NCBI RefSeq assembly: GCF_022496765.1
Contig: NZ_VANV01000013.1
Location: 1 to 64,000, forward strand
Direction: 5' to 3'
Length of the DNA stretch: 64,000 nucleotides
DNA from: Acidaminobacter sp. JC074
Lineage (GTDB): Bacteria > Bacillota > Clostridia > Peptostreptococcales > Acidaminobacteraceae
A model generated the notes under the pieces. It was not told the origin of the DNA and made no database searches. It saw only the letters and a list, made by a program, of their open reading frames with translations. Every line of letters begins with the position of its first letter. Position 1 is the first letter of the stretch. Shown here in pieces: positions 54,532-63,152 of the stretch. The position numbers were made by a program, and so were the translations under genes.

Positions 54532-56598
54532 TTACTCCTCTGTTAAATAAAAAAAAGGATTTAGTTTATTACCACTAGAATCCCTAATCTCCAAATGCAC
54601 ATGTGGACCAGTAGATTTACCTGACGATCCTACTAGTGCAACTTTATCTCCTATTATTATCTCATCACCTTCACTGACATGAATACTAGAACAATGACCA
54701 TATAGAATACTTTCGTCTGTTTCACCTTTTATAATAATGTAATGGCCAAGACCATCCCCATCGTATCCAATCTTTGCTACAATGCCATCGATAATCGAAA
54801 TTAATTCTGTACCAGTTGGCTTTGCAATATCAATACCTGAATGAAAGGCTACTTCATCAGACACTGGGTCTAGTCTATAACCAAAATGACTTGAAATGTT
54901 ATTTATCCAAGTTTCATTAAAGGGACTAGGCATACTCCTAAAATTACCTTTGGTTTCTACAAGTACTGTATAAAGTTCTTTTTCATCATCACTCATTTTA
55001 GATTGTAGAATTGACTCAAGATCATTAGACTTCAACGTCACTTGTAAAACGTACCAATTATATGGCTCTTGTGTAGACCATGAGTAAGAAGCTCCTGTTA
55101 CAGGATCATATGATGATTGCCATACAGTTCTATATCTAACCTCGACAATTCTTGTCAAAGTATATTCATATTGAAGGCTAAATATACTATTGAGTTCAGT
55201 TCTTACATCATTCGGTTCAAAGTTTCCAAACTTTGCAGTCAAATATGCCATTAACAAATGCATATCATGACTTATGTTATCTAGGCTATATCTGAATTCA
55301 TTGTAAGATGGATGATCTTCTTCTACATTTTGGATGGCATACTTCAAATCCGCTTCAAGACCTGTATAGATCAAATGTGAATTTGTGATATTTACGTCAC
55401 TAGACTGATAGGAAGTTGTTACCACTGTACTAATACCACCAGATACAGCTTGTACAAACGATAGCATCATTATCGTTACTACAACTAATAACAGAACCGG
55501 TCCTATCATATAAATACCAATCTTCTTTAAAGCACCAATACCCCATTCTTTTACTTTTTTTAAAGCACCTTTTAATCTAGCTTTAACGCCAGATACTTGA
55601 GATCGGTTCTTTACATTATACGTTCTTTTAATCTTCTTTTTCTGAATTGATTTAGAAGTCTTACTAGTACCTTTTCTTTTATTTGATGTTCTGCTTTTGA
55701 GGTTACTTTCTATACCTTTTGTTGTGGATTCAAACCGTAATTTTGAAGACCTTTTCTTTGAACCTAACTGTATTTGATTTCTTACAAAATCTACACTATC
55801 ATCTGCAGCCATAACTGCAGCATTATCCTCTGACTCTTTTCGGTTTTCAAACTGGGTCATTTTATGACTTGTATAAGCTAGTTTATAGTGAACATCTTTA
55901 CTTGCATGAGACAATTTACTTCTTCTAGAAGAAGTATTCTTTATTTTTTCTGCTGTTTGTTTCTTATCAAAATCTCTGACAATCTTTTTCTTTTGATTAT
56001 GTCTGTCCTTTGGTAAACTTTTATTTGATTTTTCATGTCCAATACCTGGATCTTTTGTACTTGTTTGTCTCGACTTGCTGCTAGACTTATTCTTAATAGT
56101 TTCTTTGTTACCATTATCCTTTTTTGAAGAAGCCTTTTTTTTACCTGAGAATCCTTTATCGTCTTTAATCTCTAGCCGATTACTTCTAACAGACTCATTA
56201 CGACTTTTATTTTGTTTTGAATGATAAAATTTATGCTTAGTAGATGTCTTATTCTTACTCTTGAAGTTAATATGTTCATTTACACGACTAGCATTTGTCT
56301 TTTCAACATTAATTAAAGGTTCATGAATTTGATTAGCTGTACTTTCAAGTGAATCTTCTTGTTGAACATCATCAGGTAAAATGCTTTCAGCTTCTGAAGA
56401 ATCATGATTTCTAAATCCTTCTTTCTGTAATTTATTCTGCTTTGATTTCTTTTCACCTTTATCAACAACATCATTCTTCGATGATTTATTATAAATCGAA
56501 TCACCTTTTTTAAGTGATTGACTATCAAGGCTAGACATTCTAACATGATCTTCTCTTAAGTCCCTCTGATGCCTAGTATTAAACTTTTTATTGGCCAA
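54532..56598 (-). CDS. M23 peptidase of the conjugation system
   Basis: 688 aa. The first 330 aa are highly charged and low-complexity (Lys, Ser, Asn rich). A membrane helix follows (about 358-382, IGPVLLLVVVTIMMLSFVQAV). The C-terminal part is an M23 (LytM) endopeptidase: FHSGIDIAKPTGTELIS, LYGHCSSIHVSEGD, and the zinc motif H-x-H in GPHVHLEIRD (about 664-669). It opens peptidoglycan for the transfer channel. Starts at TTG, with AGGTGG 7 nt upstream. The long charged N-terminus is unusual for the family; usual forms have a shorter cytoplasmic part. Confidence 0.88.
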   Translation of the reverse strand: MANKKFNTRHQRDLREDHVRMSSLDSQSLKKGDSIYNKSSKNDVVDKGEKKSKQNKLQKEGFRNHDSSEAESILPDDVQQEDSLESTANQIHEPLINVEKTNASRVNEHINFKSKNKTSTKHKFYHSKQNKSRNESVRSNRLEIKDDKGFSGKKKASSKKDNGNKETIKNKSSSKSRQTSTKDPGIGHEKSNKSLPKDRHNQKKKIVRDFDKKQTAEKIKNTSSRRSKLSHASKDVHYKLAYTSHKMTQFENRKESEDNAAVMAADDSVDFVRNQIQLGSKKRSSKLRFESTTKGIESNLKSRTSNKRKGTSKTSKSIQKKKIKRTYNVKNRSQVSGVKARLKGALKKVKEWGIGALKKIGIYMIGPVLLLVVVTIMMLSFVQAVSGGISTVVTTSYQSSDVNITNSHLIYTGLEADLKYAIQNVEEDHPSYNEFRYSLDNISHDMHLLMAYLTAKFGNFEPNDVRTELNSIFSLQYEYTLTRIVEVRYRTVWQSSYDPVTGASYSWSTQEPYNWYVLQVTLKSNDLESILQSKMSDDEKELYTVLVETKGNFRSMPSPFNETWINNISSHFGYRLDPVSDEVAFHSGIDIAKPTGTELISIIDGIVAKIGYDGDGLGHYIIIKGETDESILYGHCSSIHVSEGDEIIIGDKVALVGSSGKSTGPHVHLEIRDSSGNKLNPFFYLTEE

Positions 56599-56636
56599 TC
56601 ACTCACCACCTTTTTATTCTTCAATTTCTACATTAT

Positions 56637-59060
56637 TTATCCTGATATTTCCTCTGGTTTTGTTGTCATAATACTATAAAGCATCGTCTCTTTTGGAAAC
56701 TTATCAATAAAAGGAATTATGACATTTCCATAGAACAATAAGCCTTCACCTTCATTAGAGTTGGTTACATAAGACAATTGATGCTTCGATATATCTAGTT
56801 GTTTAGCTAATACCGCTCTATCCTCAGCATTTTGATTAAGCATATAGATAAAGTCAGAGTTTCCGACAATATTACTCACTTCTCTACTGGCTAAGAAATC
56901 TTGAACATTTTGGGTAATACCAGTAGGAATACCACCCCATTTTCTAAATCTTTTCCAGATCTCCACTGAATACTTTGCAGTAGCTTCATCTTTTAAAAGT
57001 AAATGAAACTCATCAATGTAGTACCTCGTTGACTTACCATTGTTTCTATTAATAGCAACACGACTCCAAACAGTCTCTTGAACGATTAACATACCAAGCA
57101 TCTTTAATGTTGATCCAAGCTCTTTAATATCAAAACAAACGATTCTATTATCTATATTTACATTGGTCCTATGATTAAATACATTCATTGAACCTAAAAC
57201 ATAAATCTCTAGTCTTGTTGCAATACCAGTGGCCTTCTCATTCTTTTGATCTAATAAGATATTATAGAAGTCTTCTAGAACTGGCATGTTTTCCTTTGTT
57301 GGATTTTCCATGTACTTCTCATACATGTTTCTAACACAACGATCTACTAAAGAAACTTCCTCACCATCAAGACCATATCGACCTCCAACAACTTGTTCAC
57401 ACAAAGAAATTATGAAATCAGACTTATCTCTAATTGGATCATCTTCACCGTTATTGAGATTGATATCAAGTGGATTGATATAGTCTTTACTGTTAGGTGA
57501 TAACTTAATGACCTGTCCACCTAATTTCTCTACCAGTGGATAATACTCAGCTTCAGGATCTGATATAACAATATCATCATTTGTTATTAAAAAGGCATTG
57601 GTGATCTCTCGCTTTGCACTGAAAGATTTACCACTGCCTGGTGTTCCTAATATAAGACCATTCGGGTTTTTGAGTTTTTTTCTATCTACCATAATCATGT
57701 TACTAGATAAAGCGTTTAAGCCATAATAAAGACTTTCACCTTCCATAAACAACTCTTGTGTTGTAAAAGGGATAAATATGGCTGTACTTGATGTTGTTAA
57801 AGCCCTATTTATATCAATGAAGTTTTCACCAAGGGGCAATGTTGATAAAAAACCATTCTCTTGTTGATAGTCTAATCTTCTAACTGCACAATTATATTTC
57901 TGCGCTAGACCACCTACTTGGAAGATGATATTTTCTAGTTTCTGTTTACTAGATGCAGTATTGTAAATCAGAATGGTTACAAGAAACAATCTTTCATTTC
58001 TACTTTGCAGCTCCTCTAACAAGTTCTTTGCTTCTGTATCAAATGTCACTAAATCAGAAGGTAATATATCCATGTCATAACCTGCTCTAACAGCTTTTTT
58101 TTGCTCCTCAATCTTCATCTTGTCAATGTCAGTTATCTTCCGCTTGATCATTTTAATAGCTTGAGTTTGATCTATTGATTTAATATGAAAATTCACCATG
58201 ATATCATTGCTCATATCTAGAAAATCAGCCAACATACGATCTGTAAGTTCTGGTGCTAATATTTGTAGATGACTAACCGCACCTATAGTCTGCCCAACCT
58301 TTAACTGCTTGTGATTTGAAAAGTTAAATGAAGTTGGTGCAATAATATCTTTGGTACTCATACCACCATTCTTTACTAAGTCCCATGAGAAGTTCAGCTG
58401 CTCTTTGGTATCTTGGTGACACATCCTATGAAGAAGCTCCACACGTTCTTTACCTGTTAAAGCATAAGATTTCACTCCCATGACTTTAAAGTTATTAATG
58501 ATATCCATTTCAATTCTTTCAAGCCTTGGTTTGGCCTTTTTATAATTATCACTTTGAATAGAGAAAGTAATGTACTTTGTTTTAAGAAGACCATTATTAC
58601 CTTTAGCTAGCTGGTTTTGAAGCATCTCTGAATACTCTTTCCTAATGGTATTGAAATCATCATTTTGATCTTCTATCTTGATTGCATCTAAGAATAGATT
58701 TGTATTGGCTGTCATATTTACAAATGACAGCTGAACTGATATAGATGCGTCAAAGTAATTGAGAAAGTCACAATAATTATCAAAGATCAATGACTTATCT
58801 TCATTTTGAGCTAATAAGTAGTTTATATCAAAGAACTGTATTGTCTTCGAGAACTTCATATTGTTCACCTGGCAAATACCATCTGGAAATATAGCCTTAT
58901 AGGCAAGTGTATCCTGAACTGTTTCAGGCACTTTTCTTCTTGAATTTATCTTCTTCTTTTTGCTTTTTACTTTGTCTTGCTTTAACTGTTTCTTGTTGTC
59001 TCTTAGTGTTTTTTGATTTCTTGACAACTTTTTTTCGCTTACTGCCCTTTTCTTTCCCAA
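56637..59060 (-). CDS. VirB4-type conjugation ATPase
   Basis: 807 aa. The N-terminus is Lys-rich, then comes the conserved PDGICQVNNMKFSKTIQFFDINYLLAQNEDKS. Walker A: GLILGTPGSGKSFSAKREI (about 470). Walker B: TRYYIDEFHLLL (about 680). It powers assembly and transfer in the type IV secretion channel. The start is a TTG with GAGG 8 nt upstream, which makes the gene overlap the end of the PrgI gene by 137 bp in another frame. A GTG at about codon 44 is an alternative start, but lacks a good ribosome-binding site. Confidence 0.92.
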   Translation of the reverse strand: MGKKRAVSEKKLSRNQKTLRDNKKQLKQDKVKSKKKKINSRRKVPETVQDTLAYKAIFPDGICQVNNMKFSKTIQFFDINYLLAQNEDKSLIFDNYCDFLNYFDASISVQLSFVNMTANTNLFLDAIKIEDQNDDFNTIRKEYSEMLQNQLAKGNNGLLKTKYITFSIQSDNYKKAKPRLERIEMDIINNFKVMGVKSYALTGKERVELLHRMCHQDTKEQLNFSWDLVKNGGMSTKDIIAPTSFNFSNHKQLKVGQTIGAVSHLQILAPELTDRMLADFLDMSNDIMVNFHIKSIDQTQAIKMIKRKITDIDKMKIEEQKKAVRAGYDMDILPSDLVTFDTEAKNLLEELQSRNERLFLVTILIYNTASSKQKLENIIFQVGGLAQKYNCAVRRLDYQQENGFLSTLPLGENFIDINRALTTSSTAIFIPFTTQELFMEGESLYYGLNALSSNMIMVDRKKLKNPNGLILGTPGSGKSFSAKREITNAFLITNDDIVISDPEAEYYPLVEKLGGQVIKLSPNSKDYINPLDINLNNGEDDPIRDKSDFIISLCEQVVGGRYGLDGEEVSLVDRCVRNMYEKYMENPTKENMPVLEDFYNILLDQKNEKATGIATRLEIYVLGSMNVFNHRTNVNIDNRIVCFDIKELGSTLKMLGMLIVQETVWSRVAINRNNGKSTRYYIDEFHLLLKDEATAKYSVEIWKRFRKWGGIPTGITQNVQDFLASREVSNIVGNSDFIYMLNQNAEDRAVLAKQLDISKHQLSYVTNSNEGEGLLFYGNVIIPFIDKFPKETMLYSIMTTKPEEISG

Positions 59061-59406
59061 GCTGTCTTACCTCACTTTCTATTGGAGTATTTAGATAATC
59101 ATAAAAATTCTGTGTTCTATAAACTCTTATCTTAGGATATAAGAACTTTTGTCGTATGATATGGCCCAAATATTTTTCAAATACAATGCCATCTTTCTCG
59201 AATATCGCTACAAAGAAAAATGGCATCACAACACCAATCATTAAAAATATTGCTAAATCATTTCCTATCACTTTTCTAGAAAACCAATATGTTGGTAGTC
59301 CTGTAACACCAGCAATAGAAAAGGAAATCAACTGTCTTTTGGTCAGATTAAGTGCTACTTTTGTTTTAACCTTATTAAGATCCTTTGGTACTGAAACAAA
59401 TGCCAT
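58924..59406 (-). CDS. PrgI-family conjugation protein
   Basis: 160 aa: N-terminal VPKDLNKVKTKVALNLTKRQLISFSIAGVTGLPTYWFSRKV, typical of PrgI, two membrane helices within the first 75 aa, and a Lys-rich tail (KKSKNTKRQQETVKARQSKKQKEED). PrgI is the VirB3-like partner of VirB4 in Gram-positive systems. AGGAGG precedes the ATG. The tail shares its DNA with the VirB4 N-terminus in another frame. Confidence 0.88.
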   Translation of the reverse strand: MAFVSVPKDLNKVKTKVALNLTKRQLISFSIAGVTGLPTYWFSRKVIGNDLAIFLMIGVVMPFFFVAIFEKDGIVFEKYLGHIIRQKFLYPKIRVYRTQNFYDYLNTPIESEVRQLGKEKGSKRKKVVKKSKNTKRQQETVKARQSKKQKEEDKFKKKSA

Positions 59407-59415
59407 ATTTCCCTC

Positions 59416-60285
59416 CTAATGCGCATTCATTACTGATTTTGATAAACCACTTGTTTTGATCAATGCAAAACATAATATAACTGTATAACTTAAAATCGAG
59501 AATACAGTGGCATGTATATCAGCATTAACAGTTATTGATCCTACTAACACTGCATATATACCAACACAAACCATTATAAAAAAACCTTGAATACCAAGTG
59601 CAGCAAGACCTCTAATATAGTTATTACCAACCTGTCCCCATTCCTTATTTGCCATTGTAGAAAGTGGTATAGCTGCAATAGAACTAGATAGGTAAATTTC
59701 TATCATCCTACCGTATAAAATTACTGTGATAATTATTGATATTGCATACATGCTAATCTTAACTATAAAAGTTTCCAAAGCTATTGCAATTAGTTCTGCA
59801 GTAGATAAACCATCTAAGGCATCAATCATAGCTGTTACAGATGATGAGATATCAATGTTTGTACTCGTAGAAATTGAACCAGCTGCAGCACTGACGATAT
59901 GTTGACCAACATCAAATATCGCCATAACAATATCAAATGTATTCGTAACTAAGTAAATTGCAATAACTGCTTTCATCATCCATTTAAAGAACATCCAAGT
60001 ATCTACATCATGTAGATTATTTTTTTCCATAAGCATTGATAGCAATTCATAACAGAGTATAGCTGTCATGATTAATCCCGCAATTGGAACAATAACATTA
60101 TCTGAAAGTGATTTGATCATACTAAAGATACTACCATTCCAAGATTGAGGTGTTTTACCTACCTCAGTAGCTATCGTTCCAACGCGGTCATTCACATCTG
60201 CTAAAAGGCTTGTTAAGTTCTGCTCGATTACTCCAATAAGTAGATTGTTGAAAAATTCTTCAATCTGATCGAAAATTCCTAACAC
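59416..60285 (-). CDS. VirB6-like conjugation membrane protein
   Basis: 289 aa with about six hydrophobic helices and an N-terminal amphipathic region (MLGIFDQIEEFFNNLLIGVIEQNLTSLL). The pattern LSTMANKEWGQVGNNYIRGLAALGIQGFFIMVCVGIYAVLV, near the C-terminus, is the conserved part of the TrbL/VirB6-like proteins in Tn1549-type elements. It forms the inner-membrane part of the channel. Starts at GTG with AGGAGG 8 nt upstream. Confidence 0.85.
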   Translation of the reverse strand: MLGIFDQIEEFFNNLLIGVIEQNLTSLLADVNDRVGTIATEVGKTPQSWNGSIFSMIKSLSDNVIVPIAGLIMTAILCYELLSMLMEKNNLHDVDTWMFFKWMMKAVIAIYLVTNTFDIVMAIFDVGQHIVSAAAGSISTSTNIDISSSVTAMIDALDGLSTAELIAIALETFIVKISMYAISIIITVILYGRMIEIYLSSSIAAIPLSTMANKEWGQVGNNYIRGLAALGIQGFFIMVCVGIYAVLVGSITVNADIHATVFSILSYTVILCFALIKTSGLSKSVMNAH

Positions 60286-60297
60286 ACAAGTAACCTC

Positions 60298-60510
60298 CTA
60301 GAATACACCCTTAAGTAATGGAATAAGTTGTGTTGCAATAAGCAAAACACCACCACCAGCCATAAGCTGTTTTATGCCTTGTGACTTAGCACCAGGATTA
60401 TCATTACCATAGCCTTCAAAGAGATTAATCATCCCCCATACTCCAAGACCAGCTCCTAATGCACCTACCAACGTTTGCAGTGTATCAACTGCCGAATTAA
60501 AAAATCCCAT
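60298..60510 (-). CDS. Maff2-family small membrane protein
   Basis: 70 aa, with the Maff2 pattern: FFNSAVDTLQTLVGALGAGLGVWGMINLFEGYGNDNPGAKSQGIKQLMAGGG. It has two hydrophobic helices and a pilin-like (VirB2/TrbC-like) size and position. AGGAGG precedes the ATG. Likely the channel's small structural subunit. Confidence 0.88.
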   Translation of the reverse strand: MGFFNSAVDTLQTLVGALGAGLGVWGMINLFEGYGNDNPGAKSQGIKQLMAGGGVLLIATQLIPLLKGVF

Positions 60511-60571
60511 TTATAATTTCCTCCTGTTTTTGATTTGTCTAAATAAATAGACTTAATTTTTTATATAGAAA

Positions 60572-60604
60572 AAGCACCTGTTGAGTGTTCTCAATCAAGT
60601 GCTT
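60572..60604 (-). terminator. Rho-independent terminator after the DUF2971 cargo operon
   Basis: AAGCAC (60572-60577) pairs with GTGCTT (60599-60604), with inner pairing TGAG/CTCA; on the minus strand five T follow. It lies between palindrome C and the Maff2 gene. Confidence 0.65.
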
Positions 60605-60627
60605 AACTATCACATTTATTCATTTTT

Positions 60628-60652
60628 ACTTCTGGTCAAGTTGACCAAAAGT
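60628..60652. repeat. Palindrome copy C
   Basis: Arms ACTTCTGGTCAA and TTGACCAAAAGT around a central G; one mismatch in 12. It lies at the left border of the three-gene cargo, downstream of the DUF2971 stop. Confidence 0.85.
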
Positions 60653-60670
60653 TGATTTAATTCATGTTTA

Positions 60671-61615
60671 TCACCTATACGGAATATCAGATACCTTTAC
60701 TTTTGTACCTTTAAGTCCAACAGACTTAAGAAACTGTTTAAACTCTCTGATATCCTGGGTAGATTTAGGACCAATTATAATTTCAGGTACTAACTTTGAT
60801 GACCAAATTTTTTCAAGATTTAAGGAATAATAACTTCTCACTCCAGTTGAAAACAATCCGAACTGTTTGCTTTTTTTATCAATCCTTAACTCCTTCGAAG
60901 CATCAATTATTCTCTTTTTCATTATTTTACCAAGTTCTTTATCCTCATCTACAAACAAATCACTATATACTCTACTATCATTCTCAGGTGTACCTTCTGC
61001 AAAGCTAATTCTTATCTCCTTTTCGTCTATAAAGCTATCATGCTTATAATTTGGAATTACATTGTGTAATAGCGTTGCATATATTGCAATTCCATGATTC
61101 TCATGGTATTTAACATTCATCTCATTAAAATACTCAATGATTGATATTAAATTTTGCAATATTATATCAATCATTTCATTCTCGTTATATACTACTTTAC
61201 CTTTATTGAACCAACCATTCATCATATTAGGCAATCTATATATATCAAACAATTCCTTCAGAATATTGAGATTGAAACCAATTGCAACCCCAGTTGCACT
61301 ACTAGCGTACCTATCCCAATGTGTAAGATTATCACCATACTCTGAAAATGATGCGCCATAATAATTTGTATTCACAAATTTATTCACTAGTTTTTGATCC
61401 TTACTAGCTCTATGAACTCCTTCTAGTGATTCTATATATTCACTCCCACTCGCTTCGCTAAGTTTATCTATTGTTTTTGAAACGATTTTCTTCCCATAAA
61501 ATAATTCTTTTTTATCATTAGTTGATTTTAAGTTTGAAAGCCATAGAGAACGATTCTTTAAAATACTGTAGCCAGCATTTATACTACAATAATGATATGA
61601 TATTTCATTTTCCAT
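60671..61615 (-). CDS. DUF2971-family protein
   Basis: About 314 aa. DUF2971 features: YHYCSINAGYSILKNRSLWLSNLKSTNDKKE at the start, ASFSEYGDNLTHWDRYASSATGVAIGFN in the middle, DEKEIRISF, then PEIIIGPKSTQDI near the end. DUF2971 proteins are often found in mobile and defence regions; activity is not established here. The start is ATG 61615, with AAAGGGTGA upstream; a GTG 9 nt earlier is less likely. Third gene of the cargo operon. Confidence 0.8.
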   Translation of the reverse strand: MENEISYHYCSINAGYSILKNRSLWLSNLKSTNDKKELFYGKKIVSKTIDKLSEASGSEYIESLEGVHRASKDQKLVNKFVNTNYYGASFSEYGDNLTHWDRYASSATGVAIGFNLNILKELFDIYRLPNMMNGWFNKGKVVYNENEMIDIILQNLISIIEYFNEMNVKYHENHGIAIYATLLHNVIPNYKHDSFIDEKEIRISFAEGTPENDSRVYSDLFVDEDKELGKIMKKRIIDASKELRIDKKSKQFGLFSTGVRSYYSLNLEKIWSSKLVPEIIIGPKSTQDIREFKQFLKSVGLKGTKVKVSDIPYR

Positions 61616-61671
61616 TAAATTCACCCTTTCTCATTGGACCATAACGCCATATATAACCCTGTATTGTTTAT

Positions 61672-62283
61672 TTAACTACTCAAATACTCATCAACAACAG
61701 TATAAATATAATCCAATGCTTTATAAATATAATCCATTGTTTCTTTTAAATTTGGATAATCGATAAATTTATTATCAGTAAAATATAACTCTCCGTTCTT
61801 ATCCAATAAGTATCTAAATACATCGGCTTTTTGGTCATTGATTTGATTAAACTCATTAAAAAGTGCTCGAATCTCACCATAATCAATATCATTAAATGAG
61901 TATAGAACAAATTTTTTCTTGTACTTTTTCACCTCATCAAGGAACTTATCATCTTGAATATTTAAAATAACCTCGTTATATAGATTGTTCCATAAAAGAA
62001 CTAGATCATGACCTCCTTTAAGCAAGCCACCACAATACCTCATATAAATACCTTTAAGTGATACTTCTATCGAGTTTCTATATAAAAAACAAATAGGAAA
62101 AATGAATGTATCAAGCGTACTAATGGCTCCAGTTAAACCACTTTCAATAGCATCATCAACTAATTTATCAGCAGCATTCTTATACCCCATCTTTACCCCA
62201 TAAAAAGCCGTATCTTTATCTTGCCATCCAAAATAGGCTCTTGTTCTTTGATTTTTCCCTTCAATAAACAGCTTTCTTTGCAT
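61672..62283 (-). CDS. HEPN-like protein, cargo gene 2
   Basis: 203 aa, all-helical in appearance. The core IFPICFLYRNSIEVSLKGIYMRY, then KGGHDLVLLWNNLYNEV, matches the pattern of HEPN-like proteins. The next gene (62336-62962) has the same core, so the two are distant paralogues. No canonical R-x4-6-H RNase motif is clear (R-x9-H at most). Position in a three-gene set with DUF2971 suggests a defence or toxin-antitoxin role; inference. Confidence 0.6.
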   Translation of the reverse strand: MQRKLFIEGKNQRTRAYFGWQDKDTAFYGVKMGYKNAADKLVDDAIESGLTGAISTLDTFIFPICFLYRNSIEVSLKGIYMRYCGGLLKGGHDLVLLWNNLYNEVILNIQDDKFLDEVKKYKKKFVLYSFNDIDYGEIRALFNEFNQINDQKADVFRYLLDKNGELYFTDNKFIDYPNLKETMDYIYKALDYIYTVVDEYLSS

Positions 62284-62335
62284 TAAATATCCTCACTTTA
62301 CTACTATAAAAAATTTATATCAAATATTTTGATTA

Positions 62336-62962
62336 CTAATAATCACTCTGAATATAATCATATAGATAATGCGAAGTAATTGAATCGAGATTTTCTCCAA
62401 TTTCTTTAAAACGAATTAAAAAATTCTCTAAATCAACAACTTTATTCATGTAATCATCTGCATAGAAATGATTTTCAAAACTCCTATTAAAAGGATACCT
62501 TGAAAAATCCATATTGTCGTTACTTTTCTCTCTTAATTCAATATTTTCGTAAAGCTCATCAATATATTTTTTTAAGCCTAATGTCAGTTGTCTAAATTTC
62601 TTTCGTTGATCCTTATCGCCCTCAAAAGCTATCATACGTTTTTCAACAACATTATACAACTGCTTAATATCATGAATTTTATCAAACTTCATGTCATTCT
62701 TTAATAAAATATTATATTCCCAAATAAGCACTTTTAAATACAACTCGATTCCATGATTCACCGAGAAAAGCATTGGAAAAATAATAACGTCAGCATCCTT
62801 ATTTCTGTTGTCATTTAACAAGTTCTCCGATAAAGTGATTGCCGCCTTAAAATAACCATCTGCAAGGCTAATCATATTACCAAGCGCATCATGCTTATCT
62901 GTTCTCCAATTCAAATATGCAGTCTTATTAACATCACTATTATAAGTAAATATCCCCTTCAT
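62336..62962 (-). CDS. HEPN-like protein, cargo gene 1
   Basis: About 208 aa. The core IIFPMLFSVNHGIELYLKVLIWEYNILL, then KIHDIKQLYNVVEKRM, parallels the neighbouring 203-aa protein (FP..F....IE..LK, then HD..LWN/LYN). Helical throughout. The ATG at 62960-62962 has AGAGG 6 nt upstream; an ATG 6 nt earlier is also possible. First gene of the cargo set that is inserted between virD4 and maff2. Confidence 0.6.
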   Translation of the reverse strand: MKGIFTYNSDVNKTAYLNWRTDKHDALGNMISLADGYFKAAITLSENLLNDNRNKDADVIIFPMLFSVNHGIELYLKVLIWEYNILLKNDMKFDKIHDIKQLYNVVEKRMIAFEGDKDQRKKFRQLTLGLKKYIDELYENIELREKSNDNMDFSRYPFNRSFENHFYADDYMNKVVDLENFLIRFKEIGENLDSITSHYLYDYIQSDY

Positions 62963-63124
62963 ATTCATCCTCTCTTTCAATTTGTAACTGCAGTTATGTC
63001 AACAGTTTAAATTAACCATAATAATAGTTTAACATAGAAAAACATTATTAACTAAAATTCCAAGTTTTATTCCGATAGTATCATAATTATCCTTTAAACA
63101 ATTATGAAGTTTTTACAAAGTCCG

Positions 63125-63149
63125 ACTTATGGTCAAGTTGACCATAAGT
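63125..63149. repeat. Palindrome copy D
   Basis: Perfect 12-bp arms, ACTTATGGTCAA and TTGACCATAAGT, with a central G. It lies 3 bp past the virD4 stop, at the right border of the three-gene cargo. Confidence 0.9.
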
Positions 63150-63152
63150 TGA

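Noticed and set aside
51114..63149. The palindromes as ordinary Rho-independent terminators
   Set aside because: They could form hairpins but lack T tracts, separate true terminators with T tracts lie near copies A and C, and one copy is inside a coding sequence.
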